A stretch of DNA of 64,000 bases. Origin: Halovivax cerinus (lineage in GTDB: Archaea > Halobacteriota > Halobacteria > Halobacteriales > Natrialbaceae). The notes beneath the pieces were generated by a model. The model worked only from the letters and a program-made list of their open reading frames with translations, was not told the DNA's origin and ran no database searches. This document shows positions 7,406 to 16,530 of this stretch, piece by piece. Both the position numbers and the translations under genes were made by a program. How positions within the stretch are numbered: the stretch's first letter is position 1; the number at the start of each line of letters is the position of its first letter. Where the stretch lies: assembly GCF_024498195.1 (NCBI RefSeq), contig NZ_CP101824.1, forward strand, positions 1,240,001 to 1,304,000, given 5' to 3'.

Positions 7406-9811
7406 TCACTCGCTGTCCGTCTGGACCGATATCGTCCGCGTCTCGCTCACCGGGACGAGCGGAAGTTCCGGAAACGCCACGCTCACGGTCAATTCGAGCG
7501 TGTCGTGGTCGGGTGCGCCGAAGACGGCGGCGGGAACGGTCTCGCTCCCGCGGAGATAGGTGTCGGTGCTCGTCATCTCGAGACCGTTGACCGACACGCG
7601 AATCTCGGCGCGGGCAGCCTCGCCGGCGTTCGTGACGGTGATTTCGCGCATATCGTTCTCGCCGACGGCGATGGTCTCCGGGAAGTCACTCCCCCACTCG
7701 ATCGCCACGGCGGGGAGCGACCGCGCACTCTGCAGGATTCGCTCCGCGACACCCTCGTCCAGGCCGGCGTCGACGAGTCCCGACACGCCCGCTTCCCGGA
7801 CGGCCGCCGGTGCGTGGATCCCGGACCGCGCGAGCTTGCTCGCCCGGCCGGGTCCGACGCCGTCGATCGCGGTCAGGCCGACGGCGGCCTCGTCGACGCC
7901 GTTCTCGACGCGCGCTTCGAGCCGGCTGGCGAGGTTCGCGTCGTGTCCGCTCGCGAATCGATCGAGGAACGCCCGCAGCGCGGCGAGCAGGCGGAGGGCG
8001 TTCCTGGTGATCGCCCAGGCGTCGCTCCGAAGGTCGCTCGGCGTCGCGCCGCGCGCTTCCGCCCGGAGGATGGCGAGCACCTTCCGCTGGCCGTTCGAGC
8101 CGACGTCGTCTCCGACGGGCTGGCCGGCGAGGACGTCGTCGACGGCGTCGCGCTCGGCCTGGCGCGTGGTGACGGAGTCGAACGCGCCCGCCTTCGCGAT
8201 CGCCTCGAAGACGGTCGCCTCGTCGAGCCCGCTCGCGGCCGCGCGGTCACAGCAGTCGGCGAACTCGCGAGCGGTCTCCAGGTCGAGGTAGTACCGCGAG
8301 GTGAGCCGGCCGAGCGCGGTCGCTTCGAGCGTTCCGCTTCGGCCGTCTTCGGGAGCGCCTCGGTCCACGAACCCACCCGCTTCGAGCGTCTCGAGGGCGT
8401 CGCGAACCGTCGTCTCCAGGGTGTCGAAGCCGTACTTCGCGGGCCGGCGCTGGCCCCGCTCGTAGTAGAACGTCGTCTCCAGCCACTCGAAGACGTCGGC
8501 CTCGCTCGCGACGTTGCCCATCGCGATCTCGGCGTTCAGGTGCGTCTCCAGGCTGTCGGCGAGTTGGGACTCGATCTCGGTGCCGTCGCGCAGCAGGCGA
8601 CGGTACCGGTCGGCGTCCGCGGTGTCACAGACGACCCAGCCGTAGCCGACGTCGTCGTAGCCCGGCCGGCCGGCCCGTCCGAGCATCTGGAGGACGTCGA
8701 GCGGGCTCATGTCGACCTCACCTTCGAGTGGGTCGTGGTACTTCGTATCGCGGATGATCACGCACCGGGCGGGTAAGTTGACGCCCCAGGCGAGCGTCGT
8801 CGTCGAGAAGAGCAACTCGATCAGTCCCTCCTTGAACCACTCCTCGACGCGGTCCTTGTCGTTCTTCGAGAGGCCGGCGTGGTGGAACGCGACCCCGTCT
8901 AACACCGACTTGCGGAGGGTGTCGTTCTCCAGCTCTTTCGCGCGAGTGTGGAAGTCGTACTCGCCGCGGGCCCCCATCGGGATATCGCGCTCTGCGATCT
9001 CGTCTCTGGATTTCTTCGCGGCCTGGACGGTGTCCTGCCGGGAGGAGACGAAGACGAGCGCTTGACCGTCCTCGCGGAGGTGTGGTTCGGCGAGGTCGAG
9101 CGCGCGGTAGAGCCGGCGGTACTTGTCGGCGAAGGCGTTCTCGCCGTGCGTGTAGGTCTTGACGTCCGCGTGGAGGTCGACCGGCCGGTAGTCGTCGCCG
9201 AAGTCGAACGTGCACTCGGACGGTGCGTCGAGCCACGCGGCTACGTCCTCGACGTTGGGCATCGTCGCCGAGAGCGCGACGACCCGGGGATCGCAGAGCC
9301 GGCGAAGTCGCGAGATCGTCACTTCGAGGACGGAGCCGCGGCCGTCTGCGTCGAGCAGGTGGACCTCGTCGATGACGCAGCAGTCGATCTCGGTGACGAA
9401 GTCGTACCGCCGAGAGTCGTGTTTGCGCGTCGCCGAGTCGAGCTTCTCGGGCGTCATCACGAGGATATCGGCTCGACGGGCTCGTCTCGGATTCAGGTCG
9501 CGCTCACCGGTGACGACGTAGACTGAGTAGTCGAGTTCCTCGAAGCGGTCCCAGTCGGCCTCCTTCTCGTTCGTCAGCGCGCGCAGCGGCGCGACGAAGA
9601 GAGCGGTTCCGCCCGCGTCGAGGGTCTTGCAGATCGCGAGCTCTGCGAGGGCCGTCTTGCCCGACGCGGTCGGCGCGCTCGCGACCACGTTCTCCTCGCG
9701 CTCCAACAGGGCCGGGAGCGCCTCGCGTTGCATTCGGTTGAACGACTCGAACGCGAACGCCTCGGCGAAATCGGCCTCCAGCGAGTCGGCGAGAACCTCG
9801 GCGACGTCCAT
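7406..9811 (-). CDS. Ski2-like DEAD/DEAH-box helicase, Hel308-related
   Basis: 801 residues with the full superfamily 2 motif set: Q-motif region FNRMQREAL, Walker A SAPTASGKTAL (~45-55), DEVHLL (motif II), SATMPN (III), FHHAGLS, STTTLAWGVNLPA (V) and QMLGRAGRPGYD (VI). A winged-helix and ratchet region follows, then helix-hairpin-helix elements (TAIDGVGPGRASKLARSGI), as in Hel308/Ski2 DNA helicases acting at stalled forks. The last ~90 residues (PETIAVGENDMREITVTNAGEAARAEIRVSVNGL) look like a CARDB-type beta domain, which canonical Hel308 lacks. Haloarchaea often carry several paralogues, so I call it Hel308-like rather than Hel308 itself. Confidence 0.88.
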   Translation of the reverse strand: MDVAEVLADSLEADFAEAFAFESFNRMQREALPALLEREENVVASAPTASGKTALAELAICKTLDAGGTALFVAPLRALTNEKEADWDRFEELDYSVYVVTGERDLNPRRARRADILVMTPEKLDSATRKHDSRRYDFVTEIDCCVIDEVHLLDADGRGSVLEVTISRLRRLCDPRVVALSATMPNVEDVAAWLDAPSECTFDFGDDYRPVDLHADVKTYTHGENAFADKYRRLYRALDLAEPHLREDGQALVFVSSRQDTVQAAKKSRDEIAERDIPMGARGEYDFHTRAKELENDTLRKSVLDGVAFHHAGLSKNDKDRVEEWFKEGLIELLFSTTTLAWGVNLPARCVIIRDTKYHDPLEGEVDMSPLDVLQMLGRAGRPGYDDVGYGWVVCDTADADRYRRLLRDGTEIESQLADSLETHLNAEIAMGNVASEADVFEWLETTFYYERGQRRPAKYGFDTLETTVRDALETLEAGGFVDRGAPEDGRSGTLEATALGRLTSRYYLDLETAREFADCCDRAAASGLDEATVFEAIAKAGAFDSVTTRQAERDAVDDVLAGQPVGDDVGSNGQRKVLAILRAEARGATPSDLRSDAWAITRNALRLLAALRAFLDRFASGHDANLASRLEARVENGVDEAAVGLTAIDGVGPGRASKLARSGIHAPAAVREAGVSGLVDAGLDEGVAERILQSARSLPAVAIEWGSDFPETIAVGENDMREITVTNAGEAARAEIRVSVNGLEMTSTDTYLRGSETVPAAVFGAPDHDTLELTVSVAFPELPLVPVSETRTISVQTDSE

Positions 9812-9883
9812 CTACCGCACAAGGAGCGACGGCGGGTGAAAGGCGTTTCCTTCGCGCCCCACCGACCCTGGCCGCTGCCCGAA

Positions 9884-10387
9884 TCAGGCGGTTCTGGCGA
9901 CCCCCCGGACGAGTCCCCTCACGACCGCGGCGGCCGCGAGTATCAGAAAGACGCCGCTTGCACCGAGAAGGTACTCCATCGTCGGCGAGTACTCGTCGAT
10001 CAGGTAGGCGGTGTCGGGATCGGCACCGTCGATAGTGGCCGTCACCGCCTCGCCGGCGTCGTACTCGGAGACGACCGCCCTCGCCTGACTTCGCGTGTCC
10101 ATCGAAACGTCTGTACCCCGGTAGACGGATTCGCTGGTGTAGGTCTCTCCCTCGTAGCTGTAGGTGTAGTGTACGTCCGGATAGTACAGTTGTCGCGTCC
10201 CGCCGTTGTCCAGGTACATCACATCTTCGGCGACGCCAACGTGGTGAACCGTCGCCTCGACGGCTACCGGCTCGTCCATGGTCGCCTGCGTGTAGGTCGC
10301 GTGTGCCGACCCCACCGCCCAGATACCGGCGCCGAGGAATACCACGACGGCGATGACACCCAGTTTCGTTTCCGTCGTTGTCTCCAT
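9884..10387 (-). CDS. DUF3592-type membrane protein
   Basis: 167 residues with one N-terminal (LGVIAVVVFLGAGIWAVGSA) and one C-terminal (YLLGASGVFLILAAAAVVRGLV) transmembrane helix. The external loop between them reads EATVHHVGV...YYPDVHYTYSYEGETYTSESVY...VSEYDAGEAVTATIDGADPDTAYL, the beta-rich pattern of DUF3592. Function unknown. The ATG at 10387 lies ~26 nt from a TATTTT element, consistent with a leaderless transcript. Confidence 0.75.
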   Translation of the reverse strand: METTTETKLGVIAVVVFLGAGIWAVGSAHATYTQATMDEPVAVEATVHHVGVAEDVMYLDNGGTRQLYYPDVHYTYSYEGETYTSESVYRGTDVSMDTRSQARAVVSEYDAGEAVTATIDGADPDTAYLIDEYSPTMEYLLGASGVFLILAAAAVVRGLVRGVARTA

Positions 10388-10679
10388 GCAGTTTCACTGG
10401 ATCGGAGGAGCAAAATACCCTCGATTGGTTACGATCGCGGGCCGGTCTCGATCGCCAAGTGACACGTATCCGGTCGGCACCCGTCTCTCTGAGACGATCG
10501 GGTCGCGCTCCGTCGTGGCGTTCCGAACGATCCGTCCGGCGAAGAGTACGCTTCGGCACGTACACCGTCGCCAATGTCTATGCTCTTTCACGTCTGCGGA
10601 CGTCGATCGCCGCCGAGCAGACGGAACGAGTTCTCCCGGTTTCCGGCTCGTACCGTCGAGCGGACGCGACGGTATCGAC

Positions 10680-10937
10680 TCACCGACTGGAGACCGTTCG
10701 TCGCGTTACCGTCAACTCGACGAGCAAGTACAGGGCCGCGAGGGCGGCCTCGATCAGCAGGACGGCCAGCAGACTCCTGGAGACGAACAGCAGGATGTGT
10801 GCGAGCGCGACCGTCGCCGCGGCGAGACCGAGCGGCGAGCGGTAATTGGCCACGCGGGCCTCCCGGTAGACGACCCACGAGACGAGGAGCTGTGAGCAGA
10901 GCCACGCGGAGACGCCGAGTACCGAGATCGCGGGCAT
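10680..10937 (-). CDS. Small three-helix membrane protein
   Basis: 85 residues forming three hydrophobic segments (ISVLGVSAWLCSQLLVSWVVY; PLGLAAATVALAHILLFV; SLLAVLLIEAALAALYLLVEL) and a short basic C-terminal tail. A TTTATCC element ~26 nt upstream supports the ATG as the start of a leaderless mRNA. No named family recognised. Confidence 0.65.
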   Translation of the reverse strand: MPAISVLGVSAWLCSQLLVSWVVYREARVANYRSPLGLAAATVALAHILLFVSRSLLAVLLIEAALAALYLLVELTVTRRTVSSR

Positions 10938-11029
10938 GGCCGCACTTGCGCCGGATAAATCATCAAACTATCGCATTCAGAAAAACGCGGCCGTTTCGCG
11001 ATCGTCCGCGCGTCGACGGATTCGACCGG

Positions 11030-11614
11030 TTACCGAGAGGTGATCAGCGACGCCACCACCGACCCCACGGTCGCGAAGACGAGCGGGTAGAGGACCCCGG
11101 CGATGACGACGGCCGGCAGGAGGACGGGCCCGATCGATTCGCTCGTCTCGATGCCGAAGAACGACCCTTCGCTGCTCGATTCGGCGACGAGCGCGCCGAG
11201 GCTCATCACGACGCCGTAGCCGATCGTCACGGGTACGCCGGCGACGACGGCCTGGCCGAGATCTCCGGCGTCGAGTCGGACCGCCAGCAACGCACCCCCG
11301 AGCAGGAGAACGACCGGCGGGATCAGGTAGAGCAACTCGGCGTTCGCGCTACCCGATTCGGCGATCAGGTCGATCGTCTCCGTGCCGCTCCAACCGCCGA
11401 CGGACCCACCCCGTTCGAGTTCGACGAAGTGGGCGCTGAAGTAGTACCAGGCGGTTCCTTTCCACTCCGGGACGGGGTCGACGGTCTCCCTGACCTCGTC
11501 CCTGATCAACAGGGTGGTGAGCAGGTAGCCGATCGCGGCGAGGATGATACCGACGCCCGCGCTCGCCGCCACTCGGCCGCCGATCGTCGCCGTACCGTTC
11601 GCTGGTCGGGACAT
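11030..11614 (-). CDS. Haloarchaeal multi-pass membrane protein (DUF7978-like)
   Basis: 194 residues with about four transmembrane helices: AASAGVGIILAAIGYLLTTLLI, ELLYLIPPVVLLLGGALLAV, AVVAGVPVTIGYGVVMSLGAL and VLLPAVVIAGVLYPLVFATVGSVV. An external loop after the first helix contains aromatic residues (EWKGTAWYYFSAHFVEL). The layout matches haloarchaeal proteins annotated DUF7978, a name I give from memory. No catalytic motif is seen. A TATTACA element near 11640 suits a leaderless start at 11614. Confidence 0.65.
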   Translation of the reverse strand: MSRPANGTATIGGRVAASAGVGIILAAIGYLLTTLLIRDEVRETVDPVPEWKGTAWYYFSAHFVELERGGSVGGWSGTETIDLIAESGSANAELLYLIPPVVLLLGGALLAVRLDAGDLGQAVVAGVPVTIGYGVVMSLGALVAESSSEGSFFGIETSESIGPVLLPAVVIAGVLYPLVFATVGSVVASLITSR

Positions 11615-11740
11615 GGGGTCGATCCTGAGCGACGGGGATGTAATATGCTTTCTGAAAGGTGAAACGCGGATATGGCGGGGGAGTATCGGTGGATCCGGGA
11701 CAGTAGAGGGCCCGTACCGCGAACACGCCGAACCAGGCAG

Positions 11741-11749
11741 TTTTTATTA
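11741..11749 (+). promoter_or_regulatory. TATA box of the M48 protease gene
   Basis: TTTTTATTA centred about 26 nt before the ATG at 11771, predicting a leaderless transcript. Confidence 0.55.
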
Positions 11750-11770
11750 CGGACACGTATACAGTGGACC

Positions 11771-12754
11771 ATGCGCTCCGACCGACATCGCCTCGCCCTC
11801 GCGGCCGTCGTCGCGATCGGCTGGATCACCCTCCTGACGGTCGGCTTCCTCGCGGGCGTCTGGGGGATCAGTTACGGACTGCTCGCGCTCGCAGGTGTCG
11901 CAGACGCGTCTGTCCACGCTTCCCTCGTGACGGCGGTCGCGCTCTGTTGGCTCGGCATCCGGGAGTGGAGACAGGTCTCGGCCGTCGAACGGCTCGCCGA
12001 CGCCCGGGTCGTCACCCCCGACGACCACCCGGCGCTGTATCGGCTGACGACGCGCGTCGCCGCGCAACTCGACGTCCCGACACCGACGATCGCCCTCGCG
12101 GACGGCCCCGCGCCCCACGCACTCGTCGTCGGCGTGCGACCGGGGAGCGTCCACCTCGTCCTCTCGACGCGTGTGATCGACGCGCTCGGTGGCGACGACG
12201 GCCCGGCTTCGGACGAACTCGAGGCCGTGATCGCCCACGAACTCGCCCACGTGGCCAACCGCGACGCGATGGTGATGTCCGTCGCGTCCGTTCCGGTCCT
12301 CCTGGCGTCGCGACCCAAATCGTGGGCGCTATCCGTCGCGTCGGAAGACGATTCGTTCACGGCGATCCTCCTCACGGCACCGGTCGGGCTGCTCTCCGGC
12401 GCCGTCTGGGTACTCGGACGGGCGACGACGGCTCGCCTCTCGCGGGCCAGAGAGCGCGTGGCCGATCGGGTGGCCGTCGAGGTCACTGGCTCGCCATCTG
12501 CCCTCGCGGACGCGCTCGCCGCGCTGGACGACGAGATCGAGGCCGTGCCCGACCGCGACCTTCGGACGGTGGCGGCGCTTTCCTCGCTTTCGATCCTCCC
12601 GCTCGAACCCACGGAACCGATCGCGCTCGGTCCCGACGGGGATCGAAAACCGCCGTACTGGCGCTTCGAACGCGCGCTGAATCGTCTGTTTCGCACCCGC
12701 CCCTCGACGGCCGACCGGATCGAGGCTCTCTCGACCCTCGCCGCTCGGTCCTGA
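11771..12754 (+). CDS. M48 family (HtpX-like) membrane metalloprotease
   Basis: 327 residues. Two N-terminal transmembrane helices (LALAAVVAIGWITLLTVGFLAG; SLVTAVALCWLGI) precede the catalytic domain. The zinc site is AVIAHELAHVANRDAM (His156, Glu157, His160), with the distant Glu of the family in SRARERVADRVAVEV. A further hydrophobic pair (VPVLLASR; FTAILLTAPVGLLSGAVWVLG) separates the two. HtpX-type proteases degrade misfolded membrane proteins; the exact substrate here is unknown. The start follows the TATA box and puts the first membrane helix at residue ~6. The open frame reaching back to 11672 is leader. Confidence 0.87.
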   Translation: MRSDRHRLALAAVVAIGWITLLTVGFLAGVWGISYGLLALAGVADASVHASLVTAVALCWLGIREWRQVSAVERLADARVVTPDDHPALYRLTTRVAAQLDVPTPTIALADGPAPHALVVGVRPGSVHLVLSTRVIDALGGDDGPASDELEAVIAHELAHVANRDAMVMSVASVPVLLASRPKSWALSVASEDDSFTAILLTAPVGLLSGAVWVLGRATTARLSRARERVADRVAVEVTGSPSALADALAALDDEIEAVPDRDLRTVAALSSLSILPLEPTEPIALGPDGDRKPPYWRFERALNRLFRTRPSTADRIEALSTLAARS

Positions 12755-12813
12755 CCGGACTCACGCTCGCGTCCGGACGCGGTCGCCGGATCACGGTACA
12801 GTTCGCGTTCTCG

Positions 12814-13329
12814 TTACGTTCGAGTCCCGTTTCCAGACCGTCCGATCTGGGTCGCCAGGGCCTCTCTGGCTTCGCCCGGGTCGGGCGCTCGCTCGAACGT
12901 CACCTCCGGCTCGCCGGAGCCGGCCGTGTAGACGTCGATGTCGCCGTAGCCCAGGAGGCGCCCGGCGACCGACTGTCGCAGGGTCGTATTCTGCACTCGG
13001 TCCAGCGAGAGCTGGGTGACGTCGCGTGAGACGACGCCTCGCTTCGCGTAGAGCTGCTCGGTCGTAATTACGTACCGCGTGTTCGTAAAGAACGCGTAGG
13101 AGAGGACCGCTGCGGCGACGCCGACGACCGCGACGCCGATCCCGAGCCAGCCGACCAGGCCGTAATCGGCGGTCCAGGCCCAACTCGCCACGAGGAGCCC
13201 GGCGAGGGCCGTCAGGAACCCGCCGACGAACCTGGTTCCGAGGGCGATCGGGTGTGGCCGGCTCGCCCACGTGATGCGCTCGCCGTCGCTCAGGTGGACC
13301 CAGTCGGCCGTCTCTCCGGAGGCGCGCAC
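12814..13329 (-). CDS. PH-domain (bPH2/YdbS-like) membrane protein
   Basis: About 171 residues from the GTG at 13329. LSDGERITWASRPHPIALG leads into two transmembrane helices (TRFVGGFLTALAGLLVASWAW; LVGWLGIGVAVVGVAAAVLSYAFF). TNTRYVITTEQLYAKRGVVSRDVTQLSLDRVQNTTLRQSVAGRLLGYGDIDVYTAG follows, the characteristic bacterial PH domain 2 (DUF304) signature. Function is unknown; relatives are membrane-associated. A longer version starting at GTG 13413 is possible. I prefer 13329 because CTAACTATG lies ~26 nt upstream and the extra 28 residues are basic and non-conserved in character. Confidence 0.75.
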   Translation of the reverse strand: MRASGETADWVHLSDGERITWASRPHPIALGTRFVGGFLTALAGLLVASWAWTADYGLVGWLGIGVAVVGVAAAVLSYAFFTNTRYVITTEQLYAKRGVVSRDVTQLSLDRVQNTTLRQSVAGRLLGYGDIDVYTAGSGEPEVTFERAPDPGEAREALATQIGRSGNGTRT

Positions 13330-13435
13330 GGGACCTACTTCGTCGACCGGGACATAGTTAGGGAGTGACTTCCGCCGCAGTCGGCCACGTCTCGACCGAG
13401 TGGGGACCGCCACCTGTCGTCGGACGGCCCGTCGA

Positions 13436-14830
13436 TCAGTCGCTCGCGCTCGCGGCGGCGACGGCGCGCTGGTTCATCCCCTCACCCGTCTCGTAGTGGT
13501 AGTACGCACCGAGCGAGACGGCGATGGCGGCGTTCGAGAGCGTGACGGCCCAGAAGACGCCCTCGACGTCGAGCCCGATCGGATACGCGAGGACGAGCGC
13601 GAGCGGCAACCTGACGACCCAGTACTGTGCGAGGGAGGCGGCGAGGCTGGTTCGAGTGCGGCGGGCGCCGTTGAAGCCGGCCTGCAGGAGGTACGTCGCG
13701 CCGATGGCCCAGTAGCCGACGGCGAGGATGACGAGGTACTGCGCGGCCAGCTCGATGTCGCGGGCGCTGCCCTCCGGTATCGCGATCTCGGCGAGCGTCT
13801 CCGGAATCGCGAACTGGACGAGACCGACGGCGGTCAGCGCGCCGGCAGCGATGGCCACGCCGACCCAGGTGGTCCGCCGGGCGCGTTCGGGCCGGTCGGC
13901 GCCGAGGTTCTGTCCGATCATGCTCTGGGCGGCCTTCTGTAGGCCCATCGCGGGGACGAACGCGACGCTCGAAACCCGTGCGCCCACGGTGTAGGCGGCG
14001 ATGGCGGGCGAGCCACCCACGGCCGAGACGACGCCGACCATCAGGACGCGCGCGGCCTGGCTCGCGGTGTACTGGCCGGCCGTCGGCCACCCGATGTCGA
14101 CGATCTCGCGGCAGTCGTCCGCGTCGACGACGAGGACGTCTCGTGTGAGCGCGAATCCGTCGCGACCGGCCAGGAACAGTCCCAGCCCGAGCACGAATCC
14201 ACAGCCGTACCCGATACCGGTCGCGAGTGCCGCGCCGGTGACGCCGTACTCGGGAACCGGCCCCCAACCGAAGATGAGGATCGGGTCCAGAACGACGTTG
14301 ACGCCCACTGCGAGGAGGTTGATGTACAGCGCGGCACGGGAATCGCCCCAGCCGACGAACCCTCCCTCGATGACGTCGCTCGCGGCCAGTACGGGCAGAA
14401 AGAGCGCGTACGTCGCGAGGTACTCGGCGGCGTATCGCGTCGTGAGATCGTCCGCACCGAACAGTGCCATCCCCTCGCTGGCGAGGGCGAAGGCGCCGAC
14501 ACCGACGAGTCCGCCGGCGAGAATTCCGAGGCCGGCTCCGTTGACGGCCGCGCGCCGCGCGTCGTCCAGCTCACCCGCGCCGACGCGCTGGGAGACGAGC
14601 ACCTGCGTGCCGACGATCACACCGATGGTGATGGCGCCCAGCAGGGTCACGACCGGGAAGTTGAGGCCGACGGCTGCGACGGCCTCGACGCTGTGGCGGC
14701 CGAGAAAGAGGGTGTCGACGAGCTGCTGGGCCACCTGGACCATGTTCTGGACCAGCAACGGCGCCGCGAGGACGAGCAGCGTCCGTGCGATCGGCCCGTC
14801 GGTGATGTCCTCACGATCGACGTCGAGCAT
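13436..14830 (-). CDS. MATE family multidrug/cation efflux transporter
   Basis: 464 residues with about twelve transmembrane helices in two homologous halves, typical of MATE exporters that use Na+ or H+ gradients to expel organic cations. Signature stretches include LAAPLLVQNMVQVAQQLVDTLFLG (helix 1), VGLNFPVVTLLGAITIGVIVGTQVLVSQRVGAGE (helices 2-3) and GLQKAAQSMIGQNLGADRPERA (start of the second half). Substrate cannot be inferred. The ATG at 14830 lies ~28 nt from CATTTATCG, suggesting a leaderless mRNA. Confidence 0.9.
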   Translation of the reverse strand: MLDVDREDITDGPIARTLLVLAAPLLVQNMVQVAQQLVDTLFLGRHSVEAVAAVGLNFPVVTLLGAITIGVIVGTQVLVSQRVGAGELDDARRAAVNGAGLGILAGGLVGVGAFALASEGMALFGADDLTTRYAAEYLATYALFLPVLAASDVIEGGFVGWGDSRAALYINLLAVGVNVVLDPILIFGWGPVPEYGVTGAALATGIGYGCGFVLGLGLFLAGRDGFALTRDVLVVDADDCREIVDIGWPTAGQYTASQAARVLMVGVVSAVGGSPAIAAYTVGARVSSVAFVPAMGLQKAAQSMIGQNLGADRPERARRTTWVGVAIAAGALTAVGLVQFAIPETLAEIAIPEGSARDIELAAQYLVILAVGYWAIGATYLLQAGFNGARRTRTSLAASLAQYWVVRLPLALVLAYPIGLDVEGVFWAVTLSNAAIAVSLGAYYHYETGEGMNQRAVAAASASD

Positions 14831-15096
14831 ACGGTGGTACGGAAATTGCCGCTACCAACGATAAATGTTTTCATATCTATTACGTTGACAGTATGTCGGT
14901 TCGGTTCGCCGGTACCGTCCGCATCGGTGATCGTGAGCCGGTGTGCCGTCGACGTACGTCTACCGTCGCGCACGTGGGTTCGCCTCGTCCCGAATCGCGC
15001 GGGTGTTCACCCGCTTCGAGTCGTGCGGGGCGCCCCCGGTTCGGCGGCGGGCGGGGATCACCACGCTTTTTCACTGTCGCCACCGACGCTTCGGGT

Positions 15097-16065
15097 ATGA
15101 GCAGCGCCCGCAAGCCCGACTGGCTGAAAATGCAACCCCCGTCGGGCCGGGAGTTCGCGGGGATCCGCGAGACGCTCCGCGAACACGATCTCCACACCGT
15201 CTGTGAGGAGGCCAACTGCCCGAACCTGGGCGAGTGCTGGTCCGGCGGGGCGGGGACGGGGTCGGGGGAGGGTGGGACGGCCACGTTCATGCTGATGGGC
15301 GAGAAGTGCTCGCGCGCCTGCAACTTCTGTGACGTCCAGACGGGCGGGATGGACCCGCTCGATCCGGACGAACCCGAAAACGTCGCGGACGCGATCGCCG
15401 AGATCGGGCTGGACTACGTCGTCCTCACCTCCGTCGATCGAGACGACCTCCCGGATCAGGGTGCCGGCCACTTCGCCGAGACGATCCGTGAGATCAAACG
15501 GCGTCACCCCGGCATCCTCGTCGAGGTGCTGATTCCGGACTTCCGGGGTGAGGCACACCTCGTCCGGAAGATAATCGACGCGGACCCTGACGTCATCGCG
15601 CACAACGTCGAGACCGTCGAGCGCCTGCAGTTTCCCGTCCGCGACCGCCGCGCGGGCTACGAACAGAGTCTCGGCGTTTTGGAACAGATCGACCGCGAGT
15701 CCGACATCTACACGAAGACGTCGGTCATGCTGGGCCACGGCGAGTACGACCACGAGGTCTACCAGACCCTCGCCGACTGCCGCGAGCGCGGCGTCGACAT
15801 CGTCACGCTGGGGCAGTACCTCCAGCCGTCGCGCAACCACCTGGACGTGAAACGGTACGACCACCCCGACAAGTACGAGACCTGGCGCCGCGTCGCCGAG
15901 GACGAACTCGACTTTCTCTACTGCGCCAGCGGTCCGATGGTCCGATCGTCGTACAAGGCTGGCGAACTCTTCGTCGATGCGATCCTGCGGGAGGGAAAGA
16001 CCGTCGAGGAGGCCCGGGCCGACGCCCGAGCGACTGGACGTCCGTCTCCGGCCGGCGGTGACTGA
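15097..16065 (+). CDS. lipA: Lipoyl synthase LipA
   Basis: A 322-residue radical-SAM enzyme that inserts two sulfurs into octanoyl groups on lipoyl domains. Both iron-sulfur sites are visible: the auxiliary cluster cysteines C36, C41, C47 (VCEEANCPNLGECW) and the radical-SAM CxxxCxxC C71, C75, C78 (CSRACNFCDV). The C-terminal RSSY ligand motif is present in GPMVRSSYKAGEL. A Gly/Ser/Thr insert (GAGTGSGEGG, ~51-60) lies between the two clusters. It is encoded next to the lipoyl-dependent 2-oxoacid dehydrogenase genes, its likely client. I placed the start at MSSARKPDW, ~26 nt after a TTTTT element. Confidence 0.95.
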   Translation: MSSARKPDWLKMQPPSGREFAGIRETLREHDLHTVCEEANCPNLGECWSGGAGTGSGEGGTATFMLMGEKCSRACNFCDVQTGGMDPLDPDEPENVADAIAEIGLDYVVLTSVDRDDLPDQGAGHFAETIREIKRRHPGILVEVLIPDFRGEAHLVRKIIDADPDVIAHNVETVERLQFPVRDRRAGYEQSLGVLEQIDRESDIYTKTSVMLGHGEYDHEVYQTLADCRERGVDIVTLGQYLQPSRNHLDVKRYDHPDKYETWRRVAEDELDFLYCASGPMVRSSYKAGELFVDAILREGKTVEEARADARATGRPSPAGGD

Positions 16066-16237
16066 CACCGGCCGATGCTGCTAGCGAACCGGTGGTCGAT
16101 CACCCGTCGAGCACGTGGCGGTGACACTCGCACCTCGATGCCGGCCCGTATCGACCTCACATCGCTTCGGTACGCCCTGTCCGTCCGTTTGCGTGTACTA
16201 AACACCTGCTGACGGTCGCACCGGTTGCCGACGTGTG

Positions 16238-16264
16238 CCACCACCACCACCACCACCACCACCA
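16238..16264. repeat. (CCA)9 trinucleotide microsatellite
   Basis: Nine uninterrupted CCA units. In one frame it would read as poly-His, but no supported gene contains it. Confidence 0.95.
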
Positions 16265-16482
16265 ATCGTGTGTCACTCACCCATTCGACACACGTTCTCA
16301 CACCGCATATATATTCCATCGACACGTGTCCAGTTTCCACTCGAAAACCCGGCAGAATTGGCCGATTATGGCCGTAACTTCCGATAAAAATACGAACGTC
16401 CACTCCCGACTCGTATCGCCGACGGCCTGTGTGACCCTGTCGCAATAATTCCGTCGTTAGTAAACTATTTACGAAAATTCTA

Positions 16483-16496
16483 TACCGTGCGCGGTA
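16483..16496. promoter_or_regulatory. Palindromic operator candidate before the E1 gene
   Basis: TACCG TGCG CGGTA is a 5-bp perfect inverted repeat with a 4-bp spacer. It sits immediately after the AT-rich promoter block and 34 bp before the E1-alpha start, where a repressor or activator could act. Confidence 0.35.
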
Positions 16497-16530
16497 CAAC
16501 GTCGGCGTACGTGCGAAGGTGGGTCTACCC

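Larger units (their letters stand above)
16066..16530. other. AT-rich intergenic region upstream of the 2-oxoacid dehydrogenase operon
   Basis: A 465-bp stretch without a supported gene. It contains a (CCA)9 microsatellite (16238-16264), an AT-rich promoter-like CATATATATTCC (~16307-16318), and a second AT-rich block (16441-16482) just before the E1 gene that ends in a small palindrome (16483-16496). Confidence 0.65.

Noticed and set aside
16233-16448. Frame starting with a poly-His tract
   Set aside because: Created by the (CCA)9 repeat; the rest has no conserved features and there is no promoter at the right distance.
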